Assembly (NCBI GenBank): GCA_950295325.1
Contig: OX485803.1
Location: 8,244,001 to 8,308,000, forward strand
Direction: 5' to 3'
DNA: 64,000 nt
From: Polytrichum commune
Lineage: Eukaryota > Streptophyta > Polytrichopsida > Polytrichales > Polytrichaceae
The number at the start of each line of letters is the position of its first letter. Position 1 is the stretch's first letter. A program made the translations under genes and the position numbers. This document shows, in pieces, positions 46,068-59,149 of this stretch. Under the pieces are notes generated by a model that worked only from the letters and a program-made list of their open reading frames with translations, searched no databases and was not told the DNA's origin.

Positions 46068-46340
46068 CAGAAGATGGTAGAGAGACACCCGAACCTCAAG
46101 GAAGAGGTTGGCGGTTCGATTCCCGACTATGAAATCTCTTCTCTACTTGACGAAAAACTTGCCAGGTGCTTTGGCGTTGGCATGTCGGCCATTTGTCTCA
46201 AAAGAAGAAAAAGAAGAAGTAGAGTGAACTTTATAAGGCAATTTTGAGGAAGGAAGACCGACTTTACTCCAGGCTGGAGGAGGGTGAACTGCTTATAAAA
46301 TTGGCATACGGTGGAAACAAGTAAGTAGCTAGATTCCAAT
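46068..46340 (+). mobile_element. Possible tRNA-derived SINE
   Basis: An A-box-like TGGTAGAGAGAC (46075-46086) is followed 38 nt later by a perfect B box, GGTTCGATTCC (46113-46123). The following sequence contains an A-rich AAAAGAAGAAAAAGAAGAAG run (46199-46218). The spacing resembles plant tRNA-derived SINE heads. The cloverleaf is not convincing enough for a tRNA gene. The end and target duplication are not defined, so the right boundary is a guess. Confidence 0.45.
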
Positions 46341-46371
46341 GGGCTTTGGCGTGTCCTCCGCTATTGTCAGC

Positions 46372-46373
<2 letters not shown>

Positions 46374-46425
<52 letters not shown>
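46374..46425. repeat. Compound (GT)n(TA)n(CA) microsatellite
   Basis: GT repeats pass into TA repeats and then CACAC, next to the miniature element at 46443. Confidence 0.95.
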
Positions 46426-46442
46426 TTATGTTTATATGCCTT

Positions 46443-46559
46443 CTACACTGATGATTTTCATCGCGATTAGTAGTGGTGTTACTTTTCGGAGTTACGCAGT
46501 TATGCAATTACATACCCTAATCAAAGAGTAACATACACTAATTGGTATAATCAGTGTAG
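46443..46559. mobile_element. MITE family 5, 117-bp miniature copy
   Basis: The ends CTACACTGAT and ATCAGTGTAG are a perfect 10-bp inverted pair. Further pairing inside (AGTAGTGGTGTTACTTTT against AGTGTATGTTACTCTTT) means nearly the whole element can fold as a hairpin. It is the shortest family 5 member and shares termini with 33829-34123 and 55680-56072. A TA lies within both ends. Confidence 0.8.
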
Positions 46560-46768
46560 TTCCTAATCAGCCTTAGAAGTGTCCGGCGTTACTCATGGCA
46601 ATCTCAATACCGATCCGGCATCAAATTATTATAGATGTCATGTTATTTTGGAAAATGTAGGTATATTTTGTCCAATTTACTTTTATTTGCCTTACATCAG
46701 TGTTGAAATAGGGTAAGAATTTTACTCTACAGAAGACTATGGAGATGCTTGTTGGTCATGCATTGTAG

Positions 46769-47383
46769 GAATTGTGTCCAACTCTAAAGTGTTGGAAAAT
46801 TGAACATAAGTGCCACCTCCAAATTGAATTTTGTGATATGAGGTTTTTGTGCAAAGGATATGAACAAATTTCAACAAGTTTTTTCAAGAGGTGTAGGAGG
46901 TTTGAAGAAGAATGTGTGGTATGAGCAAATTTCTAGGAGCTCGATTGAGCAAACGTTATTATTAATTTTGGAGTTGTGTTCAATCAGGAAAAAGGTATAC
47001 AATCAAGTGGAGTACCTCCTTCAACAATTTCATTATTCCATGTGAAGTTGCTAGAAAAAATATATATAAATACGTACATACAAGAGCACTACTAGGGTTT
47101 CATCTCAAGTTTGCATATCCCACATAGATTCTGGAACAACTCCCATTCTATTAAAAACACAAGGAGGGCGTTCTTTTCAAATCCTCTAATCGAATGAATG
47201 TGCATTATGAACACTTATTGCATATTGATCAATGGGTATATGGTAAACAAGCCAAATTGGTAAAAATTCAAGAAAATCAGTGTTGAAATTATTATTCTAA
47301 AGTGTTGGACCGACTTTTGGCAACTTAATCATTCGTTCAACACAATTGTGCCGGATTGGCTACTCAAGGCTTTTTGCCTACGG
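46769..47383 (+). repeat. Dispersed repeat, copy 2 (partner 19665-20160)
   Basis: Collinear with 19665-20160 from GAATTGTGTCCAACT to the TGCCTACGGT end. This copy is longer because of insertions near 46930-46980 and 47300-47360. Confidence 0.6.
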
Positions 47384-50300
47384 TGTATAGCCAATTGTTG
47401 ATTGTCACCAGGAAAACAAGGAGTAGGGTGGGGGGGGGGGGTAAGACTAAACATTTTATGTAGTGGAGTGAAAATTGGTGGGGTATATTAGTGGTCCTTG
47501 TGACTTGTCATACACAACAAGTTGTGGGTTGATGATGAATATTGTGGGCCCATGGGATGACCTTAAGGTGTGCGACCCTATTGTGGGCATGTCCAACTTC
47601 ACAAACGATTCCGACCTTTGGATTGGCTCATGAATTATCTCTCTAGTTAAAAATTGCAAATCACAAACACTTTATTTCAAGTTACCTAATTGGAGTGGAG
47701 ATGCAAATTCTATGTCCTTTCTACTGTATTAATGGCTTATCACAATAGGCATATTTTTCTTGAAAGGGAAGCAAAAAGAATGCCTTGGTGTGAGAACAAA
47801 GTTCAATCAATCTATAAGTATCAACATGGAGCTCACAAATTTGTAAAAAACTATGTTGTATAACTTTTAGATTTTAAATAAATGCATTTGATAGTGAACA
47901 ATAGGGAAACATGCAAAAAAAAAGCTTTAAATTGAGCATAATAAATGGATTTGAGAGAAATCAAACAAATGAGGATGTATGGGAGTGATACAAACCATTC
48001 ATCCCAAAACACCATGTGCCTCAAGTTCATAATTATAAACAATCAACATTTGTAGTTATTGACAATGTTTTGGGTCAGAGAGTCGTTTCCATACTAGCTT
48101 TGTGTATTATTAATTTATTTTTGGGAGGCATTTTTGGATCCCTTACATCAATTACAAAAAAAGAAACCATGACTTCTGAAGGGATACCCCAACCGTGCAT
48201 CCAACCTTTTTAAAATGTTTTTTCGCCCATCTTGCTATCAACTTATCATAATGTGTTTATTTTGAACACATGATCCAATCTCATTGGAACACATATCTTT
48301 TTGGCGTCCGTCCTCAACTACATGCTTTGCCATATACCATTCAACTATAGCCATCATGCCTATAAGATTGAGCTCATAAAACCCACACATGTGAGCTCTC
48401 GAAACGGCCTTACATGAGTGCGGTGTCATTCATGGCCATGAACGACACCAAGCCGGCTGTTTCCCAAACTTGTCCCCGTGAGAACACAACGACTAGGGGG
48501 GTTGCTAGCGGAGGGGCTAGTGTCCACTAAGCTCCTCAAACGGGTGTGGCCACATGGGGATTAAGAAAGCAAAATATCTCCTCTTCCACTTGGAACCCAA
48601 GCTCACCACCCTACACATCATGGCTCCAAGTGACATGAGATTTACAATGGGAGTAGCTTAGCTTAGCTTAGCCCCCGGCCTCTCCCGAGAATATTGGTGG
48701 ATTTAGGGTAAGTTAGTACCCCCCCTCCCCGGGCGAGCCGGGCCTGCAATCCGATCCAAGGGGCGTGCAACTCGGCGCCCGAGGGCATGCACCCGCTCCG
48801 TTTGTCCTTATGGGCCGTCCAAAGCCCGAGATATAAACATACACATTTATTAGGGACGTAACTCGGAGGCCTATGCGTTATACACGAACCGACCGCATAA
48901 GTGGGTTCATGGCAAATCGTGGATCCATCTTGCACATAGTAAACGCACCCGCCCGATGGCATGTTGGGACTTATGGGATCAAGGGGTCGTGTGGTTTGTC
49001 GAAGGTGTGGCCGTTGGATCGGATCATGAATCGTTTCATCTAGTTAACAATTATGTATCATACATGATTGTCGTTTCAAATCTTAGAATTGAAGTTGAGT
49101 TGCAAAAGTTACGAGTCGTCATTAAGGCGGGTATTGTGAACAATGATTGCATAGATTCTATCCTATTGTGACATTCATTGTTAAATATAGAACGGTGTCT
49201 ATATTTCGAGCACGCACGTAGTTCAATCTTGACTACAATGCAAACCATATAGCACTCAATTGTAGGTGTCGTGTTAAGAAAAGTGACTATAGAAGGCCCA
49301 CGTATCACATATCACTAATGAAGAAAAGAATTGCGGGCATGGCATGGCACCACCATCCCCTAAAGGCTAAAACTCCAAACACTACTTTTATATAGTCCCA
49401 TGGTTCCTTGTATGTTGTCCGTTGCATCAGAGTTTAATATGCTCATTTGATTGCTCGCCATGTCTAAGTTTGGGTTCTTTTGTGGGTCCAAGTGCATATA
49501 TTTGCTCCCTACTATGCCATTGTTATGTTCGTAGGTCTTAAATGGCTTGCACAATTTTGCAGCGAGGGCCTAACTCTTTTATTTTCCCTAGTATTCATAA
49601 GAAATGCGACATGTTGGGACCAACAAGGGCCCCCATAATCCAACATAATAGCCCTCAAAACAATACATATGTTTGAACTACAAAAGTTGAAATACACACA
49701 TATGTTTCATTGTTCAAGGGGGATGACAGTAATTATAAATTACATAACTGACATGAAAGAAATGGGATGCATCGTTGTTGTAGCAATGGGATATCTACCT
49801 ACTAAAGTCATTTAAGGGGCATATATAGTTTGTTCATGAATATAAAGTGGGGTTATGAATGAAATGCTCTCTATGTGGATAGAAGAGCACATGGAAACTA
49901 TTGGAAGTGTTATCTACACTTGGATGAGCAACCACTCTGTCATGTATTAAATAACCGATTGGGCCGTGGAGTGGTGAGTCGGTTATCATACATAACCCTC
50001 TCTTCCAAACTAGATCGAGACCCCCAAATTGTGGAGATCTACAACTCTTTTAAAGAGTGAGTGTTGGAGAGGGTTATGACCTCGGGGGGTTCACTCCCTC
50101 TTATATTTTGCATACACGTGCGTTCGGGACCTATTTATTGGGGGGGTATTTACCTTGCAGAAAATATTATAAGGTATGGTATTTTTCAAAATAAAGGTGT
50201 GATGGTATTTTACATGTAATCCTTTTTCATTATTTTAAAACCCCCTATATTATATGTAAGTTTTTTACAAATTTTATCTACAATGAATATATTAGACCCT

Positions 50301-51424
50301 ATTTTTTATCGCACATTGTTCTACGATTTTCGCCAGTGAACCCCCCGAGGTTATGACTTTTAACCACGCCTCACTGGACGTAAAGATTCAAGGGCCACCG
50401 CACAGGTGTGGCACTCTATAGGATTTTTGTACACCGGGTGCAGTGGATGGGTATTTGTTTAGGGGCTATTTACTTTCAAGACATGAATTATAGGTTCCCT
50501 ATAATCATCCAATTCTTTGAAAGGACCTAATCCCAATGTCAATGCAATTTGTTGTAGTATATAATCCTTTTAAATAATGAAAAGTAAAACATGTCCATAC
50601 ATAAACACATATCCATACATACTATTGCAAACATGGTTTCATACAAGCCATTGTAGAAACCTTGTACTTGAGAATCATTCTACAAAACACAAAAACCTTG
50701 TATGACCACATGACACCATCCTAGAACGAAAACAATGACTCCCATGTGTTTACACGTTAGACCTAATAAATTCTTTTAATCATGAAGACTATAGATTCAA
50801 TACTTGTAACCGGCTGGAATGAGAGCATAAAAAAGATAAAACATCAAACAAAACATAGCCATATCACACATGCACAACCATATCAACAACTAAAATATCA
50901 TGCATCCTATGCATTACAAAAAGTGCAATGTATTCGCAAAAACAAAAATGTGATTGTGTGTTAATAAACACAACACTCGCCAAAATAATTCTACTAAGAA
51001 GAAATGGCCTAAATCTTATACCTATTTGTTAAACTTGTGATGGGATTGTCTACTTTTGATGGACCCTTTATCAATTGGAATTTCTTTATAAATTTGTTTC
51101 AAACGAATTGATTCCTCCCTATAATAGGCTGCAAGTTGTTTGTGAAATGCACGAAGTGCCCCAGCCAAGGGCCCCCAACAATTCCGGTGGCAATTCCGTT
51201 TTGTAATTGCCTCCGGAAACGAGGGCGTGCGATTGTGCGTGGTGAGACACCCTCTCCAACAACAAAGAGTGAATGTGGCCGGTTCTTTACAGACTTGTAA
51301 ATGTGCACATGCTTTAATTAGGAAGGGTGAGGTTGGCACTAAGAAACAGTTTAGAATGAAGTCACTCATAACCTAAGGACCAACTTAACGCGGGTGTTAT
51401 TCGGTTTATTGTTTTCATGTTCTC
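47384..51424. other. Gene-free stretch with a GC-richer patch
   Basis: A 12-base G tract lies at 47430-47441. 48470-49030 is GC-richer, with TAGCTTAGCTTAGCTTAGC at 48657 and a pyrimidine/C-rich run near 48719; the minus-strand open frame there (48663-48962) has no domain I know. The rest is AT-rich with short overlapping frames. No repeat partner recognised. Confidence 0.35.
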
Positions 51425-51700
51425 CAGCTTCTATTGATTGGATTTACGCAATGAAACTTGTGTTACATTAGCAAATCTACGGTGACACATCATAAGAACT
51501 TTGGTTCAAAAAATTGGACCAACCTTGACCTAGCGATGGTTTTTGGAAGTGCATGTTTGTCGACTCCTTTCCTTGAATACGTAAGTCGTCCCAGAGTGGT
51601 AATATAATTTGAAGACATAGTCCGGTTTTTTCTAACATATGGCATTGTGATTGTTCTTTGATCCTCATCAAACCACACATCAATCCGATATAGGTGTATG
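51425..51700 (-). mobile_element. MITE family 4 fragment
   Basis: The plus strand carries TTGATTGGATTTACGCAATG, ATTAGCAAATCTACGGTGAC, GGAAGTGCATGTTTGT, GAAGACATAGTCC and TCTTTGATCCTCATCAAACC, in the order of 43905-44250. Confidence 0.62.
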
Positions 51701-52019
51701 ATTTTATTTCTTTCTTTGACACAATTGAAACCTTGTCTATTCCGATGTCAAAAACTGGAACATGAAAGCCACCGGGGACCCGAGAACGAGAACTTGGCGG
51801 GGTCTCTTGGATGCTCCCGATGGAACCAAAACAACCCAAGCTCAATAAACAACCAATGCATGTCTAACCAAGCACACATTAAACACTTACATGTCCAATG
51901 CAAGATTCTAGTATTACTCTCTACGGTAAAGATCCTCGTTGCTTCCCTACATCTTATCATAATTCCCAAGCATGTCGTCATAATCGGTCATCCAAGTGAC
52001 TAACCGAACAACACCTGCA

Positions 52020-52588
52020 TAGCTTACATAGCTTCCACATGCGCGAAGTTGCCGAGATGTGGGAAGGATGAGGATTAATCGAGGGTTAATTAGTAGATGT
52101 TAATCGGCCGATTGGAGTAAAACATGGTGACAGTACTGTAATAAGTCCAGCAATGGAGGGAGGGGAACCACTGGAGGCCGCTTAAGTTAAGTTAAGTTAA
52201 CCTACCTTAACTTAATCGCCAGTTCCCAAATCCATGCAGGGGACAACTAAAGGTTAAAGGCCACATGAGCATGAGACATGGGGAACCGGGCCTCCGACCG
52301 GGCCCACAGGGAAAGCATTCTGAGAACAGGAGGCAGCAGCAGCAGCAGCATCTGTTTAAGGCTGTTAGGATTAGGAGACTGATTAGATTCCTTAAGTACG
52401 TCTAATCTGTCTTAATTCACTCACTAATCTCTGCACGCACATGGCCCTCAAGTGACCTCGCTCGCTCGCTCTCTCCCTCATCTGCCCCTGCAGTTACTTC
52501 CTTCCCAGGGATTTGCCAACCAGTCACCTCAGATTTCACCAGGGGCCTGCCTGGAGCTAGTGTCCCGTGTGACCTACAGTAGACGGTG
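52020..52588. other. GC-richer patch
   Basis: Contains (AGTTA)n-like TAAGTTAAGTTAAGTTAA at 52181, (CAG)n near 52332 and a GCTC run near 52459. No gene is seen. Confidence 0.4.
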
Positions 52589-53018
52589 CTAAAACCGTCA
52601 CTTTAAGACACGTATGGGCATAGAGATTGTTGTGACAGTCAGAGGGTTTAGGGGGATTCTTGTTAGCCATCGAACGAGGGGTTCTGACACACCAATGTAT
52701 GTCGTATTCGGACTTCGTATGCAAAAGTTATGAGGGTTTTAAGTTGCATTGGTAGATGACTCGAACCCAACATGGGAATCTAATGTTAAGGTGGCGGACA
52801 TTTCTCATGATCACTGTCACTAAAACCGCCACTTTAAGACACGCATGGGCATAGAGATTGTCGTGACAGTCAGAGAGTTTAGGGGGGTTCTTGTTAGCAA
52901 TCCACGAGGGATTCCGATGCACCAAAGTTATGAGGGTTTTAAGTTGCACTGGTAGATGACTCAAACCCAACATGGGAGCCTGATGTTAAGGTGCCAAACA
53001 TTTCTCATGATCACTGTG
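52589..53018 (+). repeat. Two-unit tandem duplication, period about 231 bp
   Basis: CTAAAACCGTCACTTTAAGA at 52589 recurs as CTAAAACCGCCACTTTAAGA at 52820. The units share GTGACAGTCAGAG, GTTATGAGGGTTTTAAGTTG and ACATTTCTCATGATCACTGT. The second unit lacks about 30 bases containing GTCGTATTCGGACTTCGTAT. The units remain strikingly alike compared with other repeats nearby. Confidence 0.88.
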
Positions 53019-53977
53019 TATCTATATAGGGTGTTGTTTTCGAAGCACGGTGTGTGTTGGTTTGTAGCACCATGTATAATAAGGGTGGACCTTCCACATC
53101 AAGGTCCAAGACCAAAGTAAAGTAACTCATGACGTAAGCAATCTGATTGCTCAAGAACAACATTTTGAACCCAACAAGTTTCAATTAGGGTCCAAGTCCA
53201 AAGTATGAAAACACAAGTAATGCATATGTAGCACCACTTCCCTATGAAAATCTTGTTTGCCAATTGGAAGAACCAACTTTTGAGCTCGGTCCATAAGGTC
53301 CATGAGGGGAAGGTTTGGACCCCAAGTATCTTGAACCTAGATGCTAATGTGAGCCCACTTAAACTAACTCAACAAAGTCGGTGATTTGATTTTTCCAAAA
53401 GAGACTTCGAGAGCTATCCCAATCCCCAGGGATATCACTACATGTTTGTTGTGCTCTTGAGATGTGCCCAAATGGACCATTTAAGGGTGGCGGGGGGGGG
53501 GGGGGGTGGACAAGAAGAAATAAATAAAAATGAAATGTTTATTCATAACTTTGGAAGACTTCTATGATTAGTTATTGATTTGTGAAGTTGGAATAGAACA
53601 TGGTTCTCAAAGACCCCCTCCCAAATATTCAATGTGGAGGCATTAAATACCAATCAAATCACTCAAAATCATTCAAAATCTATGGGATCAGTTTTAGAAC
53701 ATGATTGCATAATGACCTAACTAACTCAACAACTCAGCGATTATTCCAAAGATGTGAGAAACCAATATGATCCATGTGGGGAACACTCCATCTTTGTTAA
53801 ATTGATCTTCAAATGTAGTTGAAAGCGAAGACTTTCACTCTAGCATGGTCTTGTCCTTTTAGCCCACTTTGTTGCAAAGTGATGTTACCCACATAACAAC
53901 TTGGCAATCTCTCTAAAGATATAAGAAACTATCTAGACTCGAAACAAGAACATTGGGCATGTTTGAATTGATCTTGG
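53019..53977. other. Gene-free stretch
   Basis: Contains a 15-base G tract (53492-53506). Nothing else is recognised. Confidence 0.4.
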
Positions 53978-54506
53978 CAGGGGGGTCCCACTCTTCATTG
54001 GAGCTCTACATGACTTGCATGAGTGAGTACAAAACCCCTTATATACATACTAGAGAAAAAGATATATATGTACTAATGGTATGCTAACTAATAGACACAT
54101 GTATTTATATATTTTTTCAATTTAACGTAATAAATGAATCCACTATATGCAGAAAATGGTAAATCATGGAAAAAGAAGTCTTTATATTATATACTTGATC
54201 CACTTTCATTGTACATTGAGAAAGATATTAAAGACCTTTTTTAATTCATAAAATGTAATATATAATAATCTAACCCTACAACATATATTTATGGTCAATG
54301 GTTTGTCTTAAACTCGAGGAACCCCTTTCATACATCTACCTCTACTTTAAAATTTGTGATCATTTAAAAAATAAAAAATAAACAATTGCACACACTAGAG
54401 TATAATAATGTCCCCCTTTATGTATATTATGTATGCTAATGCCTCAGATAATATCCCTTTTTACACTCACTTTTGTTTGCACATGGTATGAAGAGTGGAC
54501 TCCCTG
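53978..54506. mobile_element. Long-TIR element (family 6), single copy
   Basis: Starts CAGGGGGGTCCCACTCTTCA. Read from the right it starts CAGGGAGTCCACTCTTCATA. Arms then diverge but keep GTGAGTG and ATTA blocks shared with 17238-18430. The flanking 8-mers GATCTTGG and GGGTAACG do not match, so no target duplication survives. The CAGGG...CCCTG ends would fit hAT, but this is unproven. Confidence 0.65.
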
Positions 54507-55679
54507 GGGTAACGATCCTCAAATATAATCAAAACGAAGTTCACTTAGACACGGATATGTCCTCCTAACCCACTTTGAGGTAAAGTGACCTATTTCACAC
54601 AACAATTTGGCAATTTTCCAAAGTGTCCAAAAGATTGCAGAGACTTTATCATACTACTACAAAATATGGGATTCTTAAGTGCGGCTTCATCAAATAAAAC
54701 ATGTCTAATGTGACCTTCAAAGCCCACTTCAACCCATTTTTTGGTTCATGGTGGGTTGATCAAGTTGAAACACCACTTTGAAGCCATTTAAAACATGTTC
54801 CATTTAGTGGATGTGCACTTAAGGATTTCATCATCCATACGAGTGCCACATCCCCAAGGAGAACACAACTTGGTTGGTTTAGTTTTCAAGTTTAATTGAA
54901 CGCGAAACTTCTTTCGGGCTTGGCCATGTCCTTCTTCCAACCCACTTTGTTGCAAAGCGACCCAAGTTAAAGACACACACTACAACTTGGTGATTTTCCT
55001 AATTCAAACAAGAAGCTATCGTGAGTCACTAGGGCAAAAAAACACATGTTTGTATTAATTCTCAAATGTAGTTGAAGTGAAGGTCACTTATTCACCTATA
55101 TACTTCACTTCTGCGTATCCAATAGGGATCCCCTTTTGAAATGTCCCATAAATGTTTGGAGAAAGAATTTTGTATAGGGGTGTACAAAGTTTGAAAATTG
55201 ATTCTTTCTCTCTCTCTTGTTACACAATGCACAATGAACATGAAGAAATGTCATTTGGTTTTTGGTTTGTTTTTATGTCAACTCAAAACTTGCAATAGGG
55301 TACAATTTTTCCTAAAAAGTAGTGTTAGGTCACAAGAGGGAGATTTCGTGGCTAATATGTTGGCAATGGCAAAGGTTGCATACATGACATTTCATGCAAA
55401 AATGGCATTGACTCACCAAACCACATTGCCTTATTGGCTTTTTTTGACCATTCTTCCAAGTTTTGATTTGTAAGGAAGACAAAAAATACTTATTATTTTT
55501 GGTGCAATTTGGCCTCATGAAACCAAAAAAGAAACATTGCTCACTTCCTTCCTACCTTAGGATTTCCTTTGGCATAGATTAATCTAAGTTCTTGTCAAGT
55601 ACAAGCTTTTTTCTATATGAAAATTTCGAGTAAATCAAACCATGTAGAGATTCTTCCTTTCAAACAAAAATAGGTCATA
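54507..55679. other. Gene-free stretch
   Basis: Nothing recognised. Short frames on both strands lack known motifs. Confidence 0.4.
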
Positions 55680-56072
55680 CTACACTGATTAACCCAATTA
55701 GTGAAGGTCATAGTAGATTTCTTTGCGCTAATAATGAAATTAGTGCCACCAAATAAATCTAGGAAACATTGTTCATCCCGACACTATTCATTGAAAATAC
55801 TCTTCATAGCAACATTATTCATTAAAAATACTGGCACTTGACACTACTCATTGACAAACATGTGTTTCCATGCAAAAAAAAAATATATCACTCTACAAAC
55901 ACCTTAGAGCATGCACTAATCTTCTCAAAATCTATGGTAAATGGGCATGTATTTATGAATTTAGTGTCACCAAGTAAAATACTCAGCTTTCAGTTATGTT
56001 GAGATTTGGCTAAATAGTGCGTGCTTCGGGAATTAGTACCACCCTCACTAAATGGGACAATCAGTGTGCTAG
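55680..56072. mobile_element. MITE family 5, about 393-bp copy
   Basis: Starts CTACACTGATTAACCCAATT and ends with the diverged complement TGGGACAATCAGTGTGCTAG, which has two extra bases (GC) near the end. Internal TTTAGTGTCACCAA-like phrases occur twice (55750 and 55960), as in the 18.4 and 33.3 kb copies. Confidence 0.72.
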
Positions 56073-56987
56073 CGAACAAATTTCGATAGTTCATTCCTCA
56101 AAAACCAAACACACGTTTACAATGTTTGATCCAAATCATATCATAATCCAAAGCTAGTCAAAACACCACAGTGTAATATAAATTTCTAGCAGGTTTAAGT
56201 CAAGTCTTGGCAAATTCTGGTAAATCCGAGCTCCTTCAGGTCGAAGCACCGCACATGCGTCCATGAAAATCCACATCCAATTTAGAAGTTGAAATTTGTG
56301 TTAGACCCACAAATTTATGTAACACCCTACAATGGTTTGAGTGCTTGTAATTTCAAGTTACTATAGGAGATGTAAGTCCAAGGCCAAGACTCATTGATGA
56401 CAAGAAGTTTAGTAAGGGAGGAGCATCTTCAACCGAGAAGTTAAGGTATTTCGCTTACATGTGACATCGTCTGAATCATAATAAATTATAACATCCTAGG
56501 TAGAAAAAGCGGGACCAAGGAGCAAGCACGGTCAAGTGTACCAAAATAGTGCTCCAGTATACTAAAACCATCAATTCTTTGGTGAAATGGCTAAAAGTAG
56601 TAGTAAAGTGTTGATTAAATTGGATTTTTTTCATGACGACCTCTATTGTTGTGTTAGATATTCAAATATAGAATGTCAAGATGAGGTCTTCAAAACTTAT
56701 CATTAAAAGTGATGCTCATAAAGTAATGGCTAAATCTGGTTCTGGACGTAAATTTCATGACCTTAAATATTTTGAAGTTGGATTTTTTCTGATATTCCTT
56801 AAGCTCGTTATAAACTTGGGGGCACCATTACAAAAGTTTATACAAATTAAATGATATTAAATTAATCTAATCATATTTAGAAATTAGACAATTACTTGTT
56901 TAATATCACCCACTTGCACCGTCTTCTACAATATGTGGACTTTTTTTGGAATTCCTTTGGTCAAGATTAATTGCTTGGCTTCATAGA

Positions 56988-56991
<4 letters not shown>
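56073..56991. other. Gene-free stretch
   Basis: Nothing recognised. Confidence 0.4.

Positions 56992-57034
<43 letters not shown>
56992..57034. repeat. (TG)n microsatellite, about 21 units
   Basis: Uninterrupted TG run. Two minus-strand frames ending in TH or HT repeats over it are not genes. Confidence 0.95.
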
Positions 57035-57035
<1 letters not shown>

Positions 57036-57234
57036 TTTAAATGAGTATGATTTTTTCCCCTCACAAAATTCAAGGTTTGGCATCTTGTCATATATGTGAA
57101 CAAAAAGCTTTGCAATGGTAGTTTGCACATCATCATGAGCTTGGACATGTGCCATCGTGGCCTGTTGCACCCATGCATATGTATTGATGTCCCAAAATCC
57201 CGGACGAACCCAATCCCATACACCCATGCACCTA

Positions 57235-57530
57235 GCTTGCAACCATATGCCCATGCTCATGTGTACCCACCATATGCATGTAACTTCATGCTCATAAGCA
57301 CCCCATGACCCGCAACTATACCCCCATGGAGCACTTTAATGAGAGAAAAAAAATGAAATATTAATTCTTATTGATTGAATTATTCCAATTATTCCTAGTT
57401 CCCATGCCATGTCGCCACCTTAGCTTCATGCATGTCACCCTCCCCCCTAGTTTCTCCCACAATGCACATCTTTTCTAATTGTAGACCCCCACCTTCCCAA
57501 ATTGTTTCCTCTTTCTTTTGTCACATGTTT
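57235..57530 (+). repeat. Dispersed C-rich repeat, copy with AT-rich insertion
   Basis: Homologous to 43190-43400. The segment about 57330-57400 (AATGAGAG... TTCCTAG) interrupts the homology. Confidence 0.58.
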
Positions 57531-57720
57531 GTTTTAAATGAATCCTCTCAACCATTTGATCTTGACAAGAAAATCAAAAGAAAATTATGACAAGTGCCAT
57601 TCTATGTTGCATCTTGATTAAGTTACTTACTAAATGATGCAAGAAGACTAGGTAGTTATGTTTGTAACATAATATGCAGGTGCAAAGTTCATGATTGTGC
57701 AAATATTATAGAAAAACATA

Positions 57721-58066
57721 GGGCCACTTCACACACAAGAGTGAAGGCTTGTGATTATTATATTCTAAGATCTCCCATTGGTCAAAAGGGTTGAAACCGT
57801 CCAAGTTCACTTCACACTAGAAGGTGAAGGCCTGAAGCCCATTTTTTTTTTAAACATGGATGAGAAGTCTACATGAATTCCTACATGGCAAAACATGGAG
57901 AATGTTTCATGGTCTATCAGAATTTGCGTCTTTCCCACCTCCAAGAGGTAGGGTTGACACAAATTTTGGTAGATCATGTTAGTTAAATAGTTGGTATGGC
58001 CTTTGGATGAGAGTCAAAGGCCTCATAATTACATGGTCACAGCCCTTGGCTCATGTGAACATGCTA
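57721..58066 (-). mobile_element. Tourist-like element (family 3), copy 3, decayed
   Basis: Starts GGGCCACTTCACACACAAGA. It continues with GTCCAAGTTCACTTCACACT, CCACCTCCAAGAGGTAGG and CATGGTCACAGCCCTTGGCTC, which correspond to the reverse complement of copies 1 and 2. The far terminus has decayed to CTCATGTGAACATGCT. Confidence 0.7.
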
Positions 58067-59149
58067 AATAGTTGTATGAATCCCAAGCTACCAATCTGAA
58101 CAAAAATATTCCTCAAGTTTTAGAGAGAGAGAGACAACAATCATGCAAGGACACGTGTCCTAATATATGGAGGAGGGCATTGCCTACCATCTAGCTCATA
58201 CGCCATGTGTGAACATACGTGGTTCACGAGAGATTACTAGGGTTACGTTTTTTGTTCAATTTTCTCTTATTAAGAGTAAGGAATGCGATATTTTCAACAG
58301 TGATGCAATATAGAGAGACCATGAGGGTTTTGATGTGTGTGTGTTGGGATTGTGGAGGTCTTCAAGTGCTTGGATGAATGGAATATTAATATTACCCTTG
58401 ATGCCGCCAATAACGGGTGATGAGTGTGACAACTTTCCATCCCACTTGTTAGAGGTGTTTAATTTTAGGGATTCTATTTGTTTTGCTTACATATACTGAG
58501 CAACAGTATGGGAAAAGTGATCGTTGCAGTATGTGAAGTCAACGAATTGAATGGTGAGTTAATTAAGGGGGAGGGGAGGGGAGTGGAATAGTGCGTGGAG
58601 GTTTGCAAAGGAAGGTCTAGATGTAATGTTGTGAGGAAGTAACATTTGCATACATATAGATATGCTTGTCCTCATATACATTGTCCTACTCTATGCTCCT
58701 TTGTCCCCTCCTCTACCTCATACAATTCACCCAACCCGAATTTCTTAATATTCATGACACCCATACCGCCCCACCCCCAACTAACGACATTAAACAAATC
58801 AAGGGTTCATATTTTGGAGTGACCACTTTACAACTCCATTCGAGCTAGGTTTGCATTCCTTTCAATTCCGTAAGGTAGTGTTGGGTCGCCTCCATGACTA
58901 TTTCTTTCAACTTGATGATCTCATAGAGGTTACTTACACTATGAAGCTCTGGTGAAATGGCTTAAGGTTGATGGGTCCTAACTAATTACTTTCCCTGGCT
59001 AGCCCACTTCTCCTAGAATATGAAACACACGACTATTATGAAGTGGTTTGCAAATTCAAATCAAGGCCATAGCCACATTCCTTATAGTTTTCAAAGTGGA
59101 GATTATCATGCTCATTAAATGGTCAAATAGGAGCCCCCTCCCCCAGATT
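58067..59149. other. Gene-free stretch
   Basis: A GGGAGGGGAGGGGAG patch near 58569 is G-rich. Nothing else is recognised. Confidence 0.4.

Noticed and set aside
46068-46140. tRNA gene
   Set aside because: A good B box but no acceptor-stem pairing or anticodon arm that I can draw; a SINE head is more likely.
48663-48962. 99-codon minus-strand frame in a GC-rich patch
   Set aside because: GC-rich DNA has fewer stops; no domain or splice context found.
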